A stretch of DNA of 64,000 bases from Gemmatimonadetes bacterium 2013_60CM_65_52 (GCA_002215645.1 NGFI01000008.1:310001-374000), one strand, 5' to 3'; shown: positions 33,756-43,259, counted from the stretch's first letter. Notes: generated from the sequence alone by a model not told the origin. Translations and numbers: made by a program.

Positions 33756-35717
33756 TCAGGAGGTTCGGATCTCCTCGGACACCAGCTCCTCGATGGACAC
33801 CTCGAGTGCCGACTCGGGCGGGGTGATGCCCTCGGCATCCTGTGCGCCGTCGGCGAACGTCTCGTGGAGGAAGTCCGGAACGAGCTTGCGCAGGAGCTCC
33901 CGCAGTCCCGTCGCGTCGCCTCCGAGCTCCGCTCTCTCGAGCAGTGCCGCGAGCCCGGCCTCGAAGCCGACGGTGGGAGCCGCCTTGCGCGAGTAGAGGA
34001 TCTTCGGGAAGCGCGACGGTACCGCGTTCTCCTCGTCGAAGAACGTCTCCTCGAGCAGTTTCTCGCCCGGACGCATTCCCGTGAACTTGATCTCGATGTC
34101 GCGTCCCACCTCGAGACCGCAAAGGGCGATGAGGTCCTTGGCGAGATCCGCGATCTTCACCGGCTCGCCCATGTCGAGCACGAACACCTCGCCGATGCGG
34201 CCAATGGCACCAGCTTGCATGACGAGCTGCACCGCCTCGGGAATTGTCATGAAGAAGCGCCGCATGTCGGGATGCGTGATCGTCACCGGTCCTCCGGCGC
34301 GGATCTGGCGCAGGAAGGTCGGCACGACGCTGCCTCGGCTGCCGAGCACGTTTCCGAATCGCACCGACACGTAGTCGCGCCCATGTTGCATCGCCGCTCG
34401 CTGTACGATCTGCTCGGCGACCCGCTTCGTGGCGCCCATCACGCTCGTGGGGCGTACGGCTTTGTCCGTCGAGATGAGCACGAAGCGGGGAACCTCCGCC
34501 CGAAGGGCGGCGTTCACGACGTTCAACGTTCCCAGGACGTTATTCGTGACCGCTTCAACCGGATTCTCTTCCATCAGCGGCACATGCTTGTGGGCCGCGG
34601 CATGAAAGACGAGGCTCGGACGATGCGAATCGAGGATTTCGCGTATCCGCGCCTCGTCGCGAACGTCCGCGATGACGGGCTCGACAGGAACCTGCGGGAA
34701 CGAGCTCCGCAGCTCATGGAAGATCTCGAAGATCGAGTTTTCACCGTGGCCGACGAGAATGATACGGCCGGCGTCCAAGCCTGCTAGCTGACGACTCAAT
34801 TCGCCGCCGATCGACCCGCCAGCTCCCGTGACTAGGACCGTCACGCCGCTGACGACCAGCTGCACCTGCGAGATGTTCACCGATACCGGTTCGCGGCGGA
34901 GCAGATCCTGAATCTCCACGTGGCGCAGCTGCACACGTCCCGTGGAGCGCGTCAGCAGCTCCGACAGCTCGGGCATGATGCGCGTATCCACGTTGGCCTC
35001 ACGCGCTGCGGCCACGATCTGCCGGATGACCTTTCCGGGCGCACTCGGCATCGCGATGATGATCTCGGTGGCCTGGTGCTTCTGCGCAAGCGCGCCCGCC
35101 TTTGCGAGCGGACCGAGCACGGGAAGGCCCGTCAGCAACTGACCGTGAAGCCGGACATCGTCGTCCAGGAAGCCGACGGGCTCCAGCGACAGTCGCTGGT
35201 TGGCGAGCAGCTCACGAAGGATGAGCTTGCCGGCAATGCCAGCGCCGGCGATGAGCACCCGCTTGCCGTGGCCCTTCGTTCGATTATAGGCCTTCCACCC
35301 GGATATACGGAGCAATAGCCGCGGCAGTGCCGTTCCGAACGCCATCAAGAACACCGTCATGACGAGCACGGACAACGGCACCCGGTGGGGCAGGAAGCCG
35401 AGCGCCGGAAGCACCGTCAAGCCGACGATGAACGTGCAGAAGGCTGATGCGGCGGTCGCCGCCATCAGTCGCTGCAGTTCCACGGCGCCCGCATGCGCCC
35501 ATACGCACCGATAGACACCGAAGCTGAGGATGACACCGACGTGAATCGGCGTCAGCCATTCGGAGACGATGAACGCTTCGCGCACATGGTTCGCACCGGA
35601 GCTGACGCCCTCAAACCGGATGAGGTACGCCAACAACGGCGCCGTCAGCGAAAGAAAGACGTCGAGTACGAAGAGGTGGCGATTTCTGGTGCGCAGTAGC
35701 GCTGCCGAGATCTTCAT
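33756..35717 (-). CDS. Membrane-anchored UDP-GlcNAc 4,6-dehydratase (CapD/WbpM/PglF-like)
   Basis: The 653-residue protein has four membrane helices (residues about 15-140), a first Rossmann domain with VLIAGAGIAGKLILRELL, and a catalytic SDR domain with VLVTGAGGSIGGELSRQL. The usual Tyr-x3-Lys is replaced by Met in SVMGATKR, as is normal for WbpM/PglF-type 4,6-dehydratases. The C-terminal GMRPGEKLLEE block is also family-specific. It should convert UDP-GlcNAc to a UDP-4-keto-6-deoxy sugar, the substrate of the neighbouring DegT aminotransferase. The 276-base gap before it carries a perfect palindrome. Confidence 0.92.
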   Translation of the reverse strand: MKISAALLRTRNRHLFVLDVFLSLTAPLLAYLIRFEGVSSGANHVREAFIVSEWLTPIHVGVILSFGVYRCVWAHAGAVELQRLMAATAASAFCTFIVGLTVLPALGFLPHRVPLSVLVMTVFLMAFGTALPRLLLRISGWKAYNRTKGHGKRVLIAGAGIAGKLILRELLANQRLSLEPVGFLDDDVRLHGQLLTGLPVLGPLAKAGALAQKHQATEIIIAMPSAPGKVIRQIVAAAREANVDTRIMPELSELLTRSTGRVQLRHVEIQDLLRREPVSVNISQVQLVVSGVTVLVTGAGGSIGGELSRQLAGLDAGRIILVGHGENSIFEIFHELRSSFPQVPVEPVIADVRDEARIREILDSHRPSLVFHAAAHKHVPLMEENPVEAVTNNVLGTLNVVNAALRAEVPRFVLISTDKAVRPTSVMGATKRVAEQIVQRAAMQHGRDYVSVRFGNVLGSRGSVVPTFLRQIRAGGPVTITHPDMRRFFMTIPEAVQLVMQAGAIGRIGEVFVLDMGEPVKIADLAKDLIALCGLEVGRDIEIKFTGMRPGEKLLEETFFDEENAVPSRFPKILYSRKAAPTVGFEAGLAALLERAELGGDATGLRELLRKLVPDFLHETFADGAQDAEGITPPESALEVSIEELVSEEIRTS

Positions 35718-35861
35718 TGGCGCAGGGTTTCGGTAGCCGGACTGACTGACCCGGCTCCTATGCTTTCAGCCGCGGCGCGGCCGCCTAGGGAATCGCGCGT
35801 GAGTGCGCAGCACCAGGGTCGAACGAGAACGCGACACCCCGGAACAGACGTAATGCCAATC

Positions 35862-35887
35862 ACTTGCCGATCAAGCTATCGGCAAGT
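35862..35887. repeat. Perfect 10-bp inverted repeat upstream of the capD-like gene
   Basis: ACTTGCCGAT (35862-35871) and ATCGGCAAGT (35878-35887) flank a six-base spacer, CAAGCT. It lies about 145 bases before the capD-like start. The gap 35718-35993 holds no gene. There is no T-run, so an operator or a stable mRNA hairpin is more likely than a terminator. Confidence 0.6.
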
Positions 35888-35993
35888 AGCGGATGTGGAC
35901 AAGAGCCATACCACGAAGGAAGTAAACAGCCGAGTCGCAGACGGCGCCGCGCACAACCGAAAGCGACCACCTTGTTTCGGACCTGCGCGCGAA

Positions 35994-37214
35994 TTACGCG
36001 CCGAGGAGGGAGCGGGTCGTCTCGATGACACGCTCCGCGTCACCATCCGCCATGCACGAGAACAAGGGCAGGGAAACTGTGCCGCGGAAGTAGCGCTCGG
36101 CGGCTGGAAACTGATCCTCGCGCAAGCCATACCGCTCCCGCCAGTACGGATGCCGGTGGAGAGGGATGTAGTGCACGCTACATCCAATACCGGCTTCCGC
36201 CATCCGCTGGATGAATGCGTCGCGCCCGAGGGGCGCGTCCTCGCCCAACTGGACCACATACAGGTGCCAAGCGTGTACGTCCCCAGGCTCGGGTTGAGGT
36301 GGCGGCACACATGGCAAGCCGACAAAGGCAGCGTCGTATTGCGCAACGATCGCGGCGCGGCGCGCGTGCATTTCCTCCACGCGTCGAAGCTGATGGATCC
36401 CGATGGCCGACGCGATGTCCGTCAGATTGTACTTGAAGCCCGGTGCGATGATCTCGTACCGCCATGATGGCGTGGTCGAGCGATACCGGTCGAAACTGTC
36501 GCGACTGATGCCGTGAAGTCGCATCACCCGGCAGCGCGCTGCAATCGCAGAGTTACGCGTCACTACCATGCCACCTTCGCCTGTCGCCAGTGTCTTGTTC
36601 GCGTAGAAGCTGAATACGGTGACGTCCGACGCCAGCGTGCCGATTCTCGCCCCGTGATACGTCGTTGGGATGGCGTGGGCCGCGTCCTCGACGACGCGGA
36701 GGCCGTGCCGCCGCGCGAGGGTGAGCACTCCGTCCATGTCTGCGGCGCGGCCGGCGAAGTGAACCGGAATGACCGCTTTCGTGCGGGGGGTGATGGCGCG
36801 CTCTATGGCAGCGACATCGATGCACAACGTGTCTGGATCCACGTCCACGAGCACAGGCTCCCCCCCGAGGTATCGGACAACCTCGGCCGTGGCCGTGAAC
36901 GTGTGGGTCGTGGTGATGACCTCGTCTCCTGGACCTACCCCGATGGCCTCGAGCGCGAGATGCAAACCTGCGGTCGCCGAATTGACGGCGAGCGCCTCAA
37001 CGCCATCGCCGAGAAAGGTCGAAAAGTCCGATTCAAACTGGCGCGTCTTGGGGCCCGTTGTCAGCCACCCGGAACGCAGAGAGTCCACCACTTCGCGAAT
37101 CTCGTCCTCGCCGATGTCGGGTAGCGCGAACGGAAGAAATGGTCGTGTGGCGGAGCCGAGATTTGCGGGCAAAGGGGCGGCGTGGGCAGTCATAGCAGAT
37201 CTGTGTTCGGGCAT
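35994..37214 (-). CDS. DegT/DnrJ/EryC1/StrS-family sugar aminotransferase
   Basis: The 406-residue PLP enzyme has PLPxIGEDEI-type start ([17 protein letters not shown]), the glycine turn [36 protein letters not shown], the Asp in VVEDAAHAI and the PLP lysine in [17 protein letters not shown]. It should aminate the 4-keto carbon of a UDP-4-keto-6-deoxy sugar made by the adjacent dehydratase, like PglE or PseC. Start 37214 is used; ATG 37193 is equally possible. A divergent promoter region of 122 bases separates it from the phosphoglycosyl transferase gene. Confidence 0.92.
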   Translation of the reverse strand: MPEHRSAMTAHAAPLPANLGSATRPFLPFALPDIGEDEIREVVDSLRSGWLTTGPKTRQFESDFSTFLGDGVEALAVNSATAGLHLALEAIGVGPGDEVITTTHTFTATAEVVRYLGGEPVLVDVDPDTLCIDVAAIERAITPRTKAVIPVHFAGRAADMDGVLTLARRHGLRVVEDAAHAIPTTYHGARIGTLASDVTVFSFYANKTLATGEGGMVVTRNSAIAARCRVMRLHGISRDSFDRYRSTTPSWRYEIIAPGFKYNLTDIASAIGIHQLRRVEEMHARRAAIVAQYDAAFVGLPCVPPPQPEPGDVHAWHLYVVQLGEDAPLGRDAFIQRMAEAGIGCSVHYIPLHRHPYWRERYGLREDQFPAAERYFRGTVSLPLFSCMADGDAERVIETTRSLLGA

Positions 37215-37336
37215 GGTGTGTCATGAAACGTAGTCGCTTGCCGCGTCCGCGATACCGACGCGGCGTTAGATTTCCGGCGCGTCGACAGGACGCTCTTCTC
37301 CAAGGCGCAAATGCGCACACTTCGAGCCCGGACGAC

Positions 37337-37984
37337 ATGATCTACGCCCACTGGTTCAAGCGGCCACTCGACGTGGTGTCCGCCGGAGCGGGCATCGTTC
37401 TCCTGCTCCCCGTTTTCGCGGTGCTTGCGGTCCTGGTGTGGATCACCTCCGGTCGGCCGGTGCTCTTCCGGCAGGTGCGTGTGGGCCGCAACGGAACGCA
37501 GTTCGTCATGTTGAAGTTCCGCACGATGCGTGTGAACGCGCCGGACCTACGAAATTCCGATAGCACGACGTTCAACGCGGTCGACGATCAGCGCGTCACG
37601 CCCATTGGTCGCCTTCTGCGCGCTTCGAGTCTCGACGAGCTCCCTCAGCTCTTCAACGTCCTCTGGGGCGATATGAGTCTGGTCGGCGGACGACCTGATC
37701 TGCCGTCTGGTGTCGCGGGGTACAAGCCTTACCAGCGCGACCGGCTGCTGGTGCGCCCCGGGATCACCAGCTGGGCCATGTTGCATGGCCGAAACAACGT
37801 GCCTCTTGATGAGCGCCGTGACCTGGACGCCTGGTATGCACACAATGTCGGCTTTCTGCTGGACGCCCGCATCCTCCTTGGAACGCTGCGCATCGTAGTG
37901 CGGCGAGAGGGAGTAGTGAACGAGTTCTCGCGGCGACTGGGCGATGAGACCGCGCCGGGGGAGCACGCGGCGGAGAGGCCATGA
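37337..37984 (+). CDS. Small polyprenyl-phosphate phosphoglycosyl transferase (PglC-like)
   Basis: The 215-residue protein has one re-entrant hydrophobic helix (residues about 8-32) after FKRPLDVVSAG, then LFRQVRVGRNG, LKFRTMR, the catalytic Asp-Glu dyad in SSLDELPQLFNVLWGDMS and LVGGRPDLP, as in the catalytic core of monotopic PGTs. It transfers a sugar phosphate from a UDP-sugar to undecaprenyl phosphate, starting the repeat unit. The length matches PglC rather than the long WbaP/WcaJ form. ATG 37337 removes an Arg-rich upstream extension. Confidence 0.88.
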   Translation: MIYAHWFKRPLDVVSAGAGIVLLLPVFAVLAVLVWITSGRPVLFRQVRVGRNGTQFVMLKFRTMRVNAPDLRNSDSTTFNAVDDQRVTPIGRLLRASSLDELPQLFNVLWGDMSLVGGRPDLPSGVAGYKPYQRDRLLVRPGITSWAMLHGRNNVPLDERRDLDAWYAHNVGFLLDARILLGTLRIVVRREGVVNEFSRRLGDETAPGEHAAERP

Positions 37985-38934
37985 CCCGCGACGAACAGCC
38001 GGTTGATGAGGCGCTTCTCGATCGCTGGCGCGACTGGATAACGCCGGCGTTCACGCGATTTGGAGTCACGGGATTCGGTGCCGATGCAACCGGCCTGAGT
38101 GAGCAACGGCTCAAGGCACTCGTCACGGGTGACGCGATACTATTTACTCGAGCAATCGAGTGCGACGGAGTTCCGCGTGGCTTCGTCGTCGTTACGCTGG
38201 CCGCGTGGGAAAGCGGAGTGTTACGACGTCCCGTGGCGAAGCTGGCATGGCTCGGCGCTGACGACTTCGAGACGGCGAAGACCCTCGTAACCGCATCATT
38301 GGACGCAGCCTGTGAGCGTGACGTTGTCCTCCTCTCCGCTTCGCCGGGCAACTCGCCGACGTTCATCCACGTGGCGCTCACGGAGGCTGGTTTTCACCTG
38401 GGGAGTCAGGCCCTCACGATGCGCGCCGATCTCGACCTGATCGCTCCCGAACTAACTCGCATTCCGCTGCGCGGCTCATTCCGTGAGGCGACGCCCGCTG
38501 ACACGGAGTCGGTTGTCGAGCTGGCACGGCACGGGTTTGTGGACGCTCGCTTTACCGGAGATCCGTTCTTCCCCGCCGAGTGGGGTCAGGCGCTGTTCGC
38601 GGAGTGGGCACGCAACCTCATGCGGGGTGCCGCCGACAGCGTGATTGTCGCCGAGGTCAAAGGAACGGTGGTGGGCTTCGTCTCGATGACGCTTGATGCT
38701 CGGCGCCGCGCCGAGGTACCGGTACTGCTCGCCATCGATCGACGCTATAACGGGTGGGGGATCGGCGCCATGTTGGTGCGCCTGATGTTCGAGTGGTATA
38801 TCGCGCGCGGCCTGAAGGTGTTCTCCGGCGGTACGGAGAAAAGCAACACGCCTATCAACGCCGTCTACACCCGCCTGGGTGCAACGTTCAGCGACGCAAA
38901 CCTCGTTTACCACGCCACGCCGGTGCGGCCCTGA
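37981..38934 (+). CDS. GNAT-family acyltransferase (sugar N-acyltransferase candidate)
   Basis: The 317-residue protein has two GNAT-like halves. The C-terminal half is complete, with SVIVAEVKGTVVGFVSMTLD, the acyl-CoA/ACP loop DRRYNGWGIGAMLVRLMFEWY and NAVYTRLGATFSDANLVYH; the overall form resembles WecD-type dTDP-fucosamine acetyltransferases. It starts in the stop of the phosphoglycosyl transferase (ATGA). Its likely job is N-acylation of the 4-amino sugar made by the neighbouring dehydratase and aminotransferase. The nearby acyl-ACP cluster raises the chance that the acyl group is not acetyl. Confidence 0.75.
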   Translation: MTRDEQPVDEALLDRWRDWITPAFTRFGVTGFGADATGLSEQRLKALVTGDAILFTRAIECDGVPRGFVVVTLAAWESGVLRRPVAKLAWLGADDFETAKTLVTASLDAACERDVVLLSASPGNSPTFIHVALTEAGFHLGSQALTMRADLDLIAPELTRIPLRGSFREATPADTESVVELARHGFVDARFTGDPFFPAEWGQALFAEWARNLMRGAADSVIVAEVKGTVVGFVSMTLDARRRAEVPVLLAIDRRYNGWGIGAMLVRLMFEWYIARGLKVFSGGTEKSNTPINAVYTRLGATFSDANLVYHATPVRP

Positions 38935-38947
38935 TCCCGCACAACGC

Positions 38948-40333
38948 CTAGTCGCTGTCTGCGGCGTCCGGCGCGTCGCTGGTGATCCGACGGATCTTCT
39001 TGAAGCGCTCCGAGTGTTGAGCACCGTCTTCCACAACGGTGAAGCGCACAGGCACCTTGAAGCGCGCAAGCTGACTCACGCAAAGGCGACGCAGTCGCGT
39101 CGTCAGCCCGGGTGCTGCCTCCGGCTCATGCAATGACACGCGTGCACTCACGATCTGTCCCATCACAGGATGCGGCGCACCGTACACCGTTGCCTCCCGC
39201 ACATTGGGATCGCGCAGCAGCACAGCCTCCACTTCCGCGGGGAACACCTTTTCACCGCCGACGAAGATCAGCTCTGACTTTCGGCCAAGGATGCGCATGT
39301 ACTCTCCGCGCACCTCCACCTGATCACCCGTGCACATCCATCCCTCGTCGTCGAAGGGGTTTGGCGCGTTCAGGTAGCCCACCATGTTCGCCTCGGATCG
39401 AATCCAGAGCACGCTGTCCACAACTTTGATCTCGAAACCGTCGCCGCCAATGCGGACCCAGAGCGAGTCGTCCGATTCGGACTTCGAGCGGAGTACGCCC
39501 AGTTCGGAGAGGCCGTACGTCTGCTTGACCGCAGCATTGGGAAACGCGCCCCGCACCATGCGTAGCGTGGACTCGTTCATCACCTCGGTACCGTAGGTGA
39601 TCAGTTCGATAGATGAGAGGTCGTGGCGTTGATAGCTGCCAGAGGCCACCAACAAATTCAGGAAGGTGGGTGTCGTCGGCAGCAGTGTCGCGCGTGCCTC
39701 TGCTATCGCGGCGCACACCGTGTCCGGCGAACGGCTTCCGACGCACACGGCTGCCCCCCCGGAGGCAAATGCCCCGAGCAGGCTGTTGAAGCCGCCGAAG
39801 TGGTCCATCATGAGAAACAGCACCGTGCGCCAGGCCTGTCTTGGCGTCACGAACTTTCGCATGACACGTTCGGCGTCGTGCAGTATGCCTTTTGGCGTTC
39901 CCGTGGAGCCTGAGGTAAATACGATCAACCCCGGTGACTTGCGCGTCCGGAAGGAAATGAGCAATGAGTTCACCGCCTGACCACCGGTCCGACGCTCGAC
40001 GGTCCACGTGTCATTCTCGGCGATACGGACCAGCACGTCTGCTTCGGCAAGATCCATGAAGCCGTCCAGCGGCTGCACGGAATTCCGGAGCAGGGGGACG
40101 ATGATCGCCTTCTCCAACATGAGAGCGAAGAAAAGCGCCGCGGTCTGTGGCGAGTAGTCACTCACCACAGCGCACACGGAGCCCGTGCCGACGTCCTCTG
40201 CACGGAGCCGGTCGCGCCATTCCTCGACCAGCGTGAGGAACTCGCCGTATCCGATTTCGCGACCCTGCCAGAACAGGGCGGCTCTGTTACCGTACCCGCC
40301 CATGCGAGACATGACTGCATCGATGGCATTCAT
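38948..40333 (-). CDS. AMP-dependent acyl ligase (ANL superfamily)
   Basis: The 461-residue adenylate-forming enzyme has the P-loop VFTSGSTGTPKG, the A5-like QTYGLSELG, the hinge Asp in CTGDQVEVRGEYMRILGRKSE and GGEKVFPAEVEAVL. The C-terminal lysine region is SERFKKIRR. It should activate a small or medium carboxylic acid, most likely for the ACP encoded at 42795-43106. It is the last gene of a tightly overlapping minus-strand cluster (ACP, SDR, MBL, KAS III, ligase). ATG 40333 overlaps the KAS III stop. The substrate is not known. Confidence 0.88.
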   Translation of the reverse strand: MNAIDAVMSRMGGYGNRAALFWQGREIGYGEFLTLVEEWRDRLRAEDVGTGSVCAVVSDYSPQTAALFFALMLEKAIIVPLLRNSVQPLDGFMDLAEADVLVRIAENDTWTVERRTGGQAVNSLLISFRTRKSPGLIVFTSGSTGTPKGILHDAERVMRKFVTPRQAWRTVLFLMMDHFGGFNSLLGAFASGGAAVCVGSRSPDTVCAAIAEARATLLPTTPTFLNLLVASGSYQRHDLSSIELITYGTEVMNESTLRMVRGAFPNAAVKQTYGLSELGVLRSKSESDDSLWVRIGGDGFEIKVVDSVLWIRSEANMVGYLNAPNPFDDEGWMCTGDQVEVRGEYMRILGRKSELIFVGGEKVFPAEVEAVLLRDPNVREATVYGAPHPVMGQIVSARVSLHEPEAAPGLTTRLRRLCVSQLARFKVPVRFTVVEDGAQHSERFKKIRRITSDAPDAADSD

Positions 40334-41373
40334 GGCGTGCCCGGCGCCTGCCACGTGATGAGCGCAGAGCCCCACGAGAGCCCGACGCCGAAGCCGACAA
40401 GCAGCACACGCATACCTGCGCGCAGCGCGCCCGCGAGTTCGGCGTCGCGAAGCGCGATGGGGATGGACGCGGACACGGTATTGCCGATACGGGCGATGTT
40501 CGAGAACCGCTTGGCCGGAGGAACGCGGAGCGCCTGGTTGAGGTAGTCGAGGCCGACTTGGCTGGCCTGGTGGAATACCACCAAGTCGACGTCATCCAGT
40601 GTCGCGCCGTTCTCCTCGAGGAACGTGCGCACGATGCGGGGCATCTCGCGCTTCACAAAGTCCAGCACGGCGCCCCCGTCCATGTGCAGATGCTCGTCGG
40701 AGCGCACGTTCCCGCTAGCATCCGTCGTCTCACGAGCGCTCGCCTCACTCCTGGGCGTACGTGCCGCGCCCGAAGGAACGCAGAACGTGTTCGCACCGGA
40801 TCCGTCGCTGCCGAGCGCAAAGCGCATCGGTGGGCCGTCGCTTGCTGTTATCACTGTGACGGCCGCGCCGTCGCCGAAGAGCGTCATCGGGCCGCGATCA
40901 CCGGGATGCATCCATCGCGAGTACGTCTCGGCGGTCACCAACAACACCTGCCGCGCCGACCGCGAGGCAATCAGCGCGTTGGCCATGTACAAGCCGTAGA
41001 CGAAGCCCGAGCACGCCAAGGAGAAATCGAGCGCCGCCGTTCGAGTAGTGAGGCCGAGTCGGTCCTGCAGGAGGCACGCGTTGGGTGGCATCCAGTAATC
41101 GGGCGACTGCGTGCAGAACAGTACGACGTCGGACGCCGCGATCAGGCCAGGCATCCGTTCTTCCGCTCGTCGGCACGCCGCCTCGGCCAGATCGAGCGCA
41201 GTCTCGTCGGCGTTGCACCAACGGCGCTCGAGCACGCCTGTACGCACCGCCACTTGCGGCATCTTCCACGTCGGATGCCGCGCCGCCAACTCGTCGTTCG
41301 TTACCCTTCGTTCGGGCAGAGCGCTTTCGACGAGCGTGATCCTGCTCGACGGGGTCGCGTCGCCCGCGCTCAT
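40330..41373 (-). CDS. 3-oxoacyl-ACP synthase III (FabH-like)
   Basis: The 347-residue ketosynthase has the KAS III catalytic triad: Cys in DFSLACSGFVYGLYMA, His in VVFHQASQVGLDYLN and Asn in IARIGNTVSASIPIAL. The C-terminal glycine loop LLVGFGVGLSWGS is typical. It would condense an acyl starter with malonyl-ACP. In this dedicated cluster, apart from housekeeping fab genes, it probably builds a short 3-oxoacyl group on the local ACP. The ATG at 41373 overlaps the MBL stop. Confidence 0.9.
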   Translation of the reverse strand: MSAGDATPSSRITLVESALPERRVTNDELAARHPTWKMPQVAVRTGVLERRWCNADETALDLAEAACRRAEERMPGLIAASDVVLFCTQSPDYWMPPNACLLQDRLGLTTRTAALDFSLACSGFVYGLYMANALIASRSARQVLLVTAETYSRWMHPGDRGPMTLFGDGAAVTVITASDGPPMRFALGSDGSGANTFCVPSGAARTPRSEASARETTDASGNVRSDEHLHMDGGAVLDFVKREMPRIVRTFLEENGATLDDVDLVVFHQASQVGLDYLNQALRVPPAKRFSNIARIGNTVSASIPIALRDAELAGALRAGMRVLLVGFGVGLSWGSALITWQAPGTP

Positions 41374-42095
41374 GATGCGGTTTGGTGCTCGTCGAGTACC
41401 GGCGGCGCCGCGCGCACGCGGCTCCACCACCCGAGTGCCTCCCCTGCGGTCCACTCTCGGCCGTGACCGGCCAACAGTATGGTGTCCGCGCTCAACACGG
41501 ACAGCAGGGCATCGACCGACTGTTGCAGGGTAGGCGCATGGCCACCGGGCAGGTCGGTGCGACCGATGTGCTCAAGGAGAAGTGTGTCTCCTGTCATGCA
41601 GAACCCGTTGCTGGCGAATGCAATCCCTCCCGGCGTGTGACCCGGTACACGAATGACATTCAGAGACGCCCCTCCGATTCGCACCACATCGTCTGTCAGT
41701 TCCACCATGGGCGACGGTGTATCGATGAGCTTGCCGGCGAAGCGGAACGCCCAGAGCGGTGCCTGCCGCACGAGACGCATGTCGGCCGGATGTACTGCGC
41801 ATGGTACGTTCAGCGCGTGACAAACAGGTGCCACGGCGCCCACGTGGTCATGGTGTCCGTGGGTGAGAAGCACCTTGGACACGCGGGCGCCTTGCGCTTC
41901 GACAGTTGCCAGAATCACGCCCTCGGCGGCGCCAGGATCCACGATCACCGCACTACGCGACGCGCGATCCATGACGACGTAGCAGTTTTCCCGCCATGGG
42001 TCACCCGTCATGACCGTGGTGATACGAAGTGGCCCCGCATCGTGTACGCGTTCCACTCCCGCCGGCCGAGACTCCGCCTGGGTCAGCTCGCGCAT
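41370..42095 (-). CDS. Metallo-beta-lactamase-fold hydrolase (glyoxalase II-like)
   Basis: The 241-residue protein has the HxHxDH metal motif in LLTHGHHDHVGA, further ligands in VPGHTPGGIAF and TGDTLL, and a last His in LLAGHGREW. Members split thioesters among other substrates; inside an ACP/KAS III cluster an acyl-thioesterase or proof-reading role is reasonable. ATG 42095 shares one base with the stop of the upstream reductase gene. Confidence 0.85.
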   Translation of the reverse strand: MRELTQAESRPAGVERVHDAGPLRITTVMTGDPWRENCYVVMDRASRSAVIVDPGAAEGVILATVEAQGARVSKVLLTHGHHDHVGAVAPVCHALNVPCAVHPADMRLVRQAPLWAFRFAGKLIDTPSPMVELTDDVVRIGGASLNVIRVPGHTPGGIAFASNGFCMTGDTLLLEHIGRTDLPGGHAPTLQQSVDALLSVLSADTILLAGHGREWTAGEALGWWSRVRAAPPVLDEHQTAS

Positions 42096-42802
42096 CACGT
42101 GACGAGCCCCATCTGGATCACCTGACCGGTGACGGTACGAGCGGCGTCGGAGCAGAGAAAGCCGACGACGCCGCACACTTCATCAACGGTGAGCGGACGC
42201 TTCAGTGTGAGCTTTTCGACTGCGCGAGCGCGCACCGTTTCGCCAAGGGCGTCCGCTGCGTCCGTCATCACCATCGAGACGCCAACGGCATTACAGGTAA
42301 CGTTGCTGCTTGCGAGCTCTCGGGCGAGCACCTTCGTCATCTCCACCAAAGCAGCTTTGGACGCCGCATAGGCGCCTGTTCCTTCCAGGTGGAGCGCTGC
42401 GGCCATCGACGTTATCGTAACGATTCGTCCCGCGCGCTGCTTCGTCATGATCCTCGCGACTTCGCGCAGCGCGAAGAAGGCGCCGTCCACGTTCGTACGC
42501 ACCACCGCGTCCCAGACCTGTCGGTCCGTCATCGCAAGGAGATGCGTCGCTGGCGCAAAGCCAGCATTGCAGACGAGCACGTCGACGCGCCCCCAACGCT
42601 GACGCGTGCCGCGAACCCACGCTGCCGTGGCCTGTTCGTCGGCAACACTCAGGGGTGTGTGCAGGTAGTTCTCCGTTACGAGCGGCGACTCGCTTCGACT
42701 GCAGCCAGCGACGCGATAACCCTGCGCGAGAAAGTACCGGGCCAGCCCGAGCCCGATTCCCTTGCTCGTACCGGTGATCAGCGCGACAGGCTCGTCAGGC
42801 AT
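42095..42802 (-). CDS. 3-oxoacyl-ACP reductase-like SDR
   Basis: The 235-residue classical SDR has LITGTSKGIGLGLARY, LVCNAGFAPA, TITSMAAALHLEG and the Tyr-x3-Lys pair in AYAASKAALVEM. It ends with GFLCSDAARTVTGQVIQMG as in FabG. Positioned between the ACP and the KAS III genes, it most likely reduces the 3-oxoacyl chain to 3-hydroxyacyl. Its first bases overlap the ACP gene by eight bases. Confidence 0.88.
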   Translation of the reverse strand: MPDEPVALITGTSKGIGLGLARYFLAQGYRVAGCSRSESPLVTENYLHTPLSVADEQATAAWVRGTRQRWGRVDVLVCNAGFAPATHLLAMTDRQVWDAVVRTNVDGAFFALREVARIMTKQRAGRIVTITSMAAALHLEGTGAYAASKAALVEMTKVLARELASSNVTCNAVGVSMVMTDAADALGETVRARAVEKLTLKRPLTVDEVCGVVGFLCSDAARTVTGQVIQMGLVT

Positions 42803-43106
42803 GCGCGGAGGTCGCGCGCACCGTGAAGTCGGCGAGCGTTCCAGTCGTCAGCGCCGCCTTGTCCGGGTTGAAATCATGGATATCGCCGATCGAGAGGCTG
42901 AACATCGGCGCGTCCGGTTCGAGCGTCTGAGTGATACGATCCTCGAGCTCCACCATGAACGTGACGAAGGCGATGGAATCGAGCAGGGAGTTGGGGCCGA
43001 GAAGCTGCGTCTGCCCATCAACGTGCACCTTTTCCTTGATGAGATCGGAGCTAGCCAAGGTATCGAAGCACTCCTGGATGAGTTGAAGCACGTGTTCCCG
43101 TTTCAT
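42795..43106 (-). CDS. Acyl carrier protein
   Basis: The 103-residue protein fits a stand-alone carrier domain: a first helix MKREHVLQLIQECFDTL, the phosphopantetheine attachment serine in GPNSLLDSIAFVTFMVELED (Ser in LLDS) and a third helix region. It is acidic as expected. ATG 43106 was chosen because the longer open frame upstream codes for a Pro/Arg/His-rich segment unlike ACPs. It heads the five-gene minus-strand acyl cluster. Confidence 0.85.
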   Translation of the reverse strand: MKREHVLQLIQECFDTLASSDLIKEKVHVDGQTQLLGPNSLLDSIAFVTFMVELEDRITQTLEPDAPMFSLSIGDIHDFNPDKAALTTGTLADFTVRATSAHA

Positions 43107-43259
43107 TTGGTGCCGGTGTCGGATGGGTTCAGGCTGGAATCGCGATCTGCCTAGGTGCGGAGCCGAGCACGACTCTTGAAAGTAATGGGGTGATGGTCCC
43201 GGCAGCATGCAACCCTGCGACCCGGCCGTGGCTTGGCAGCGGACCGCGAGTTAGCTTGC

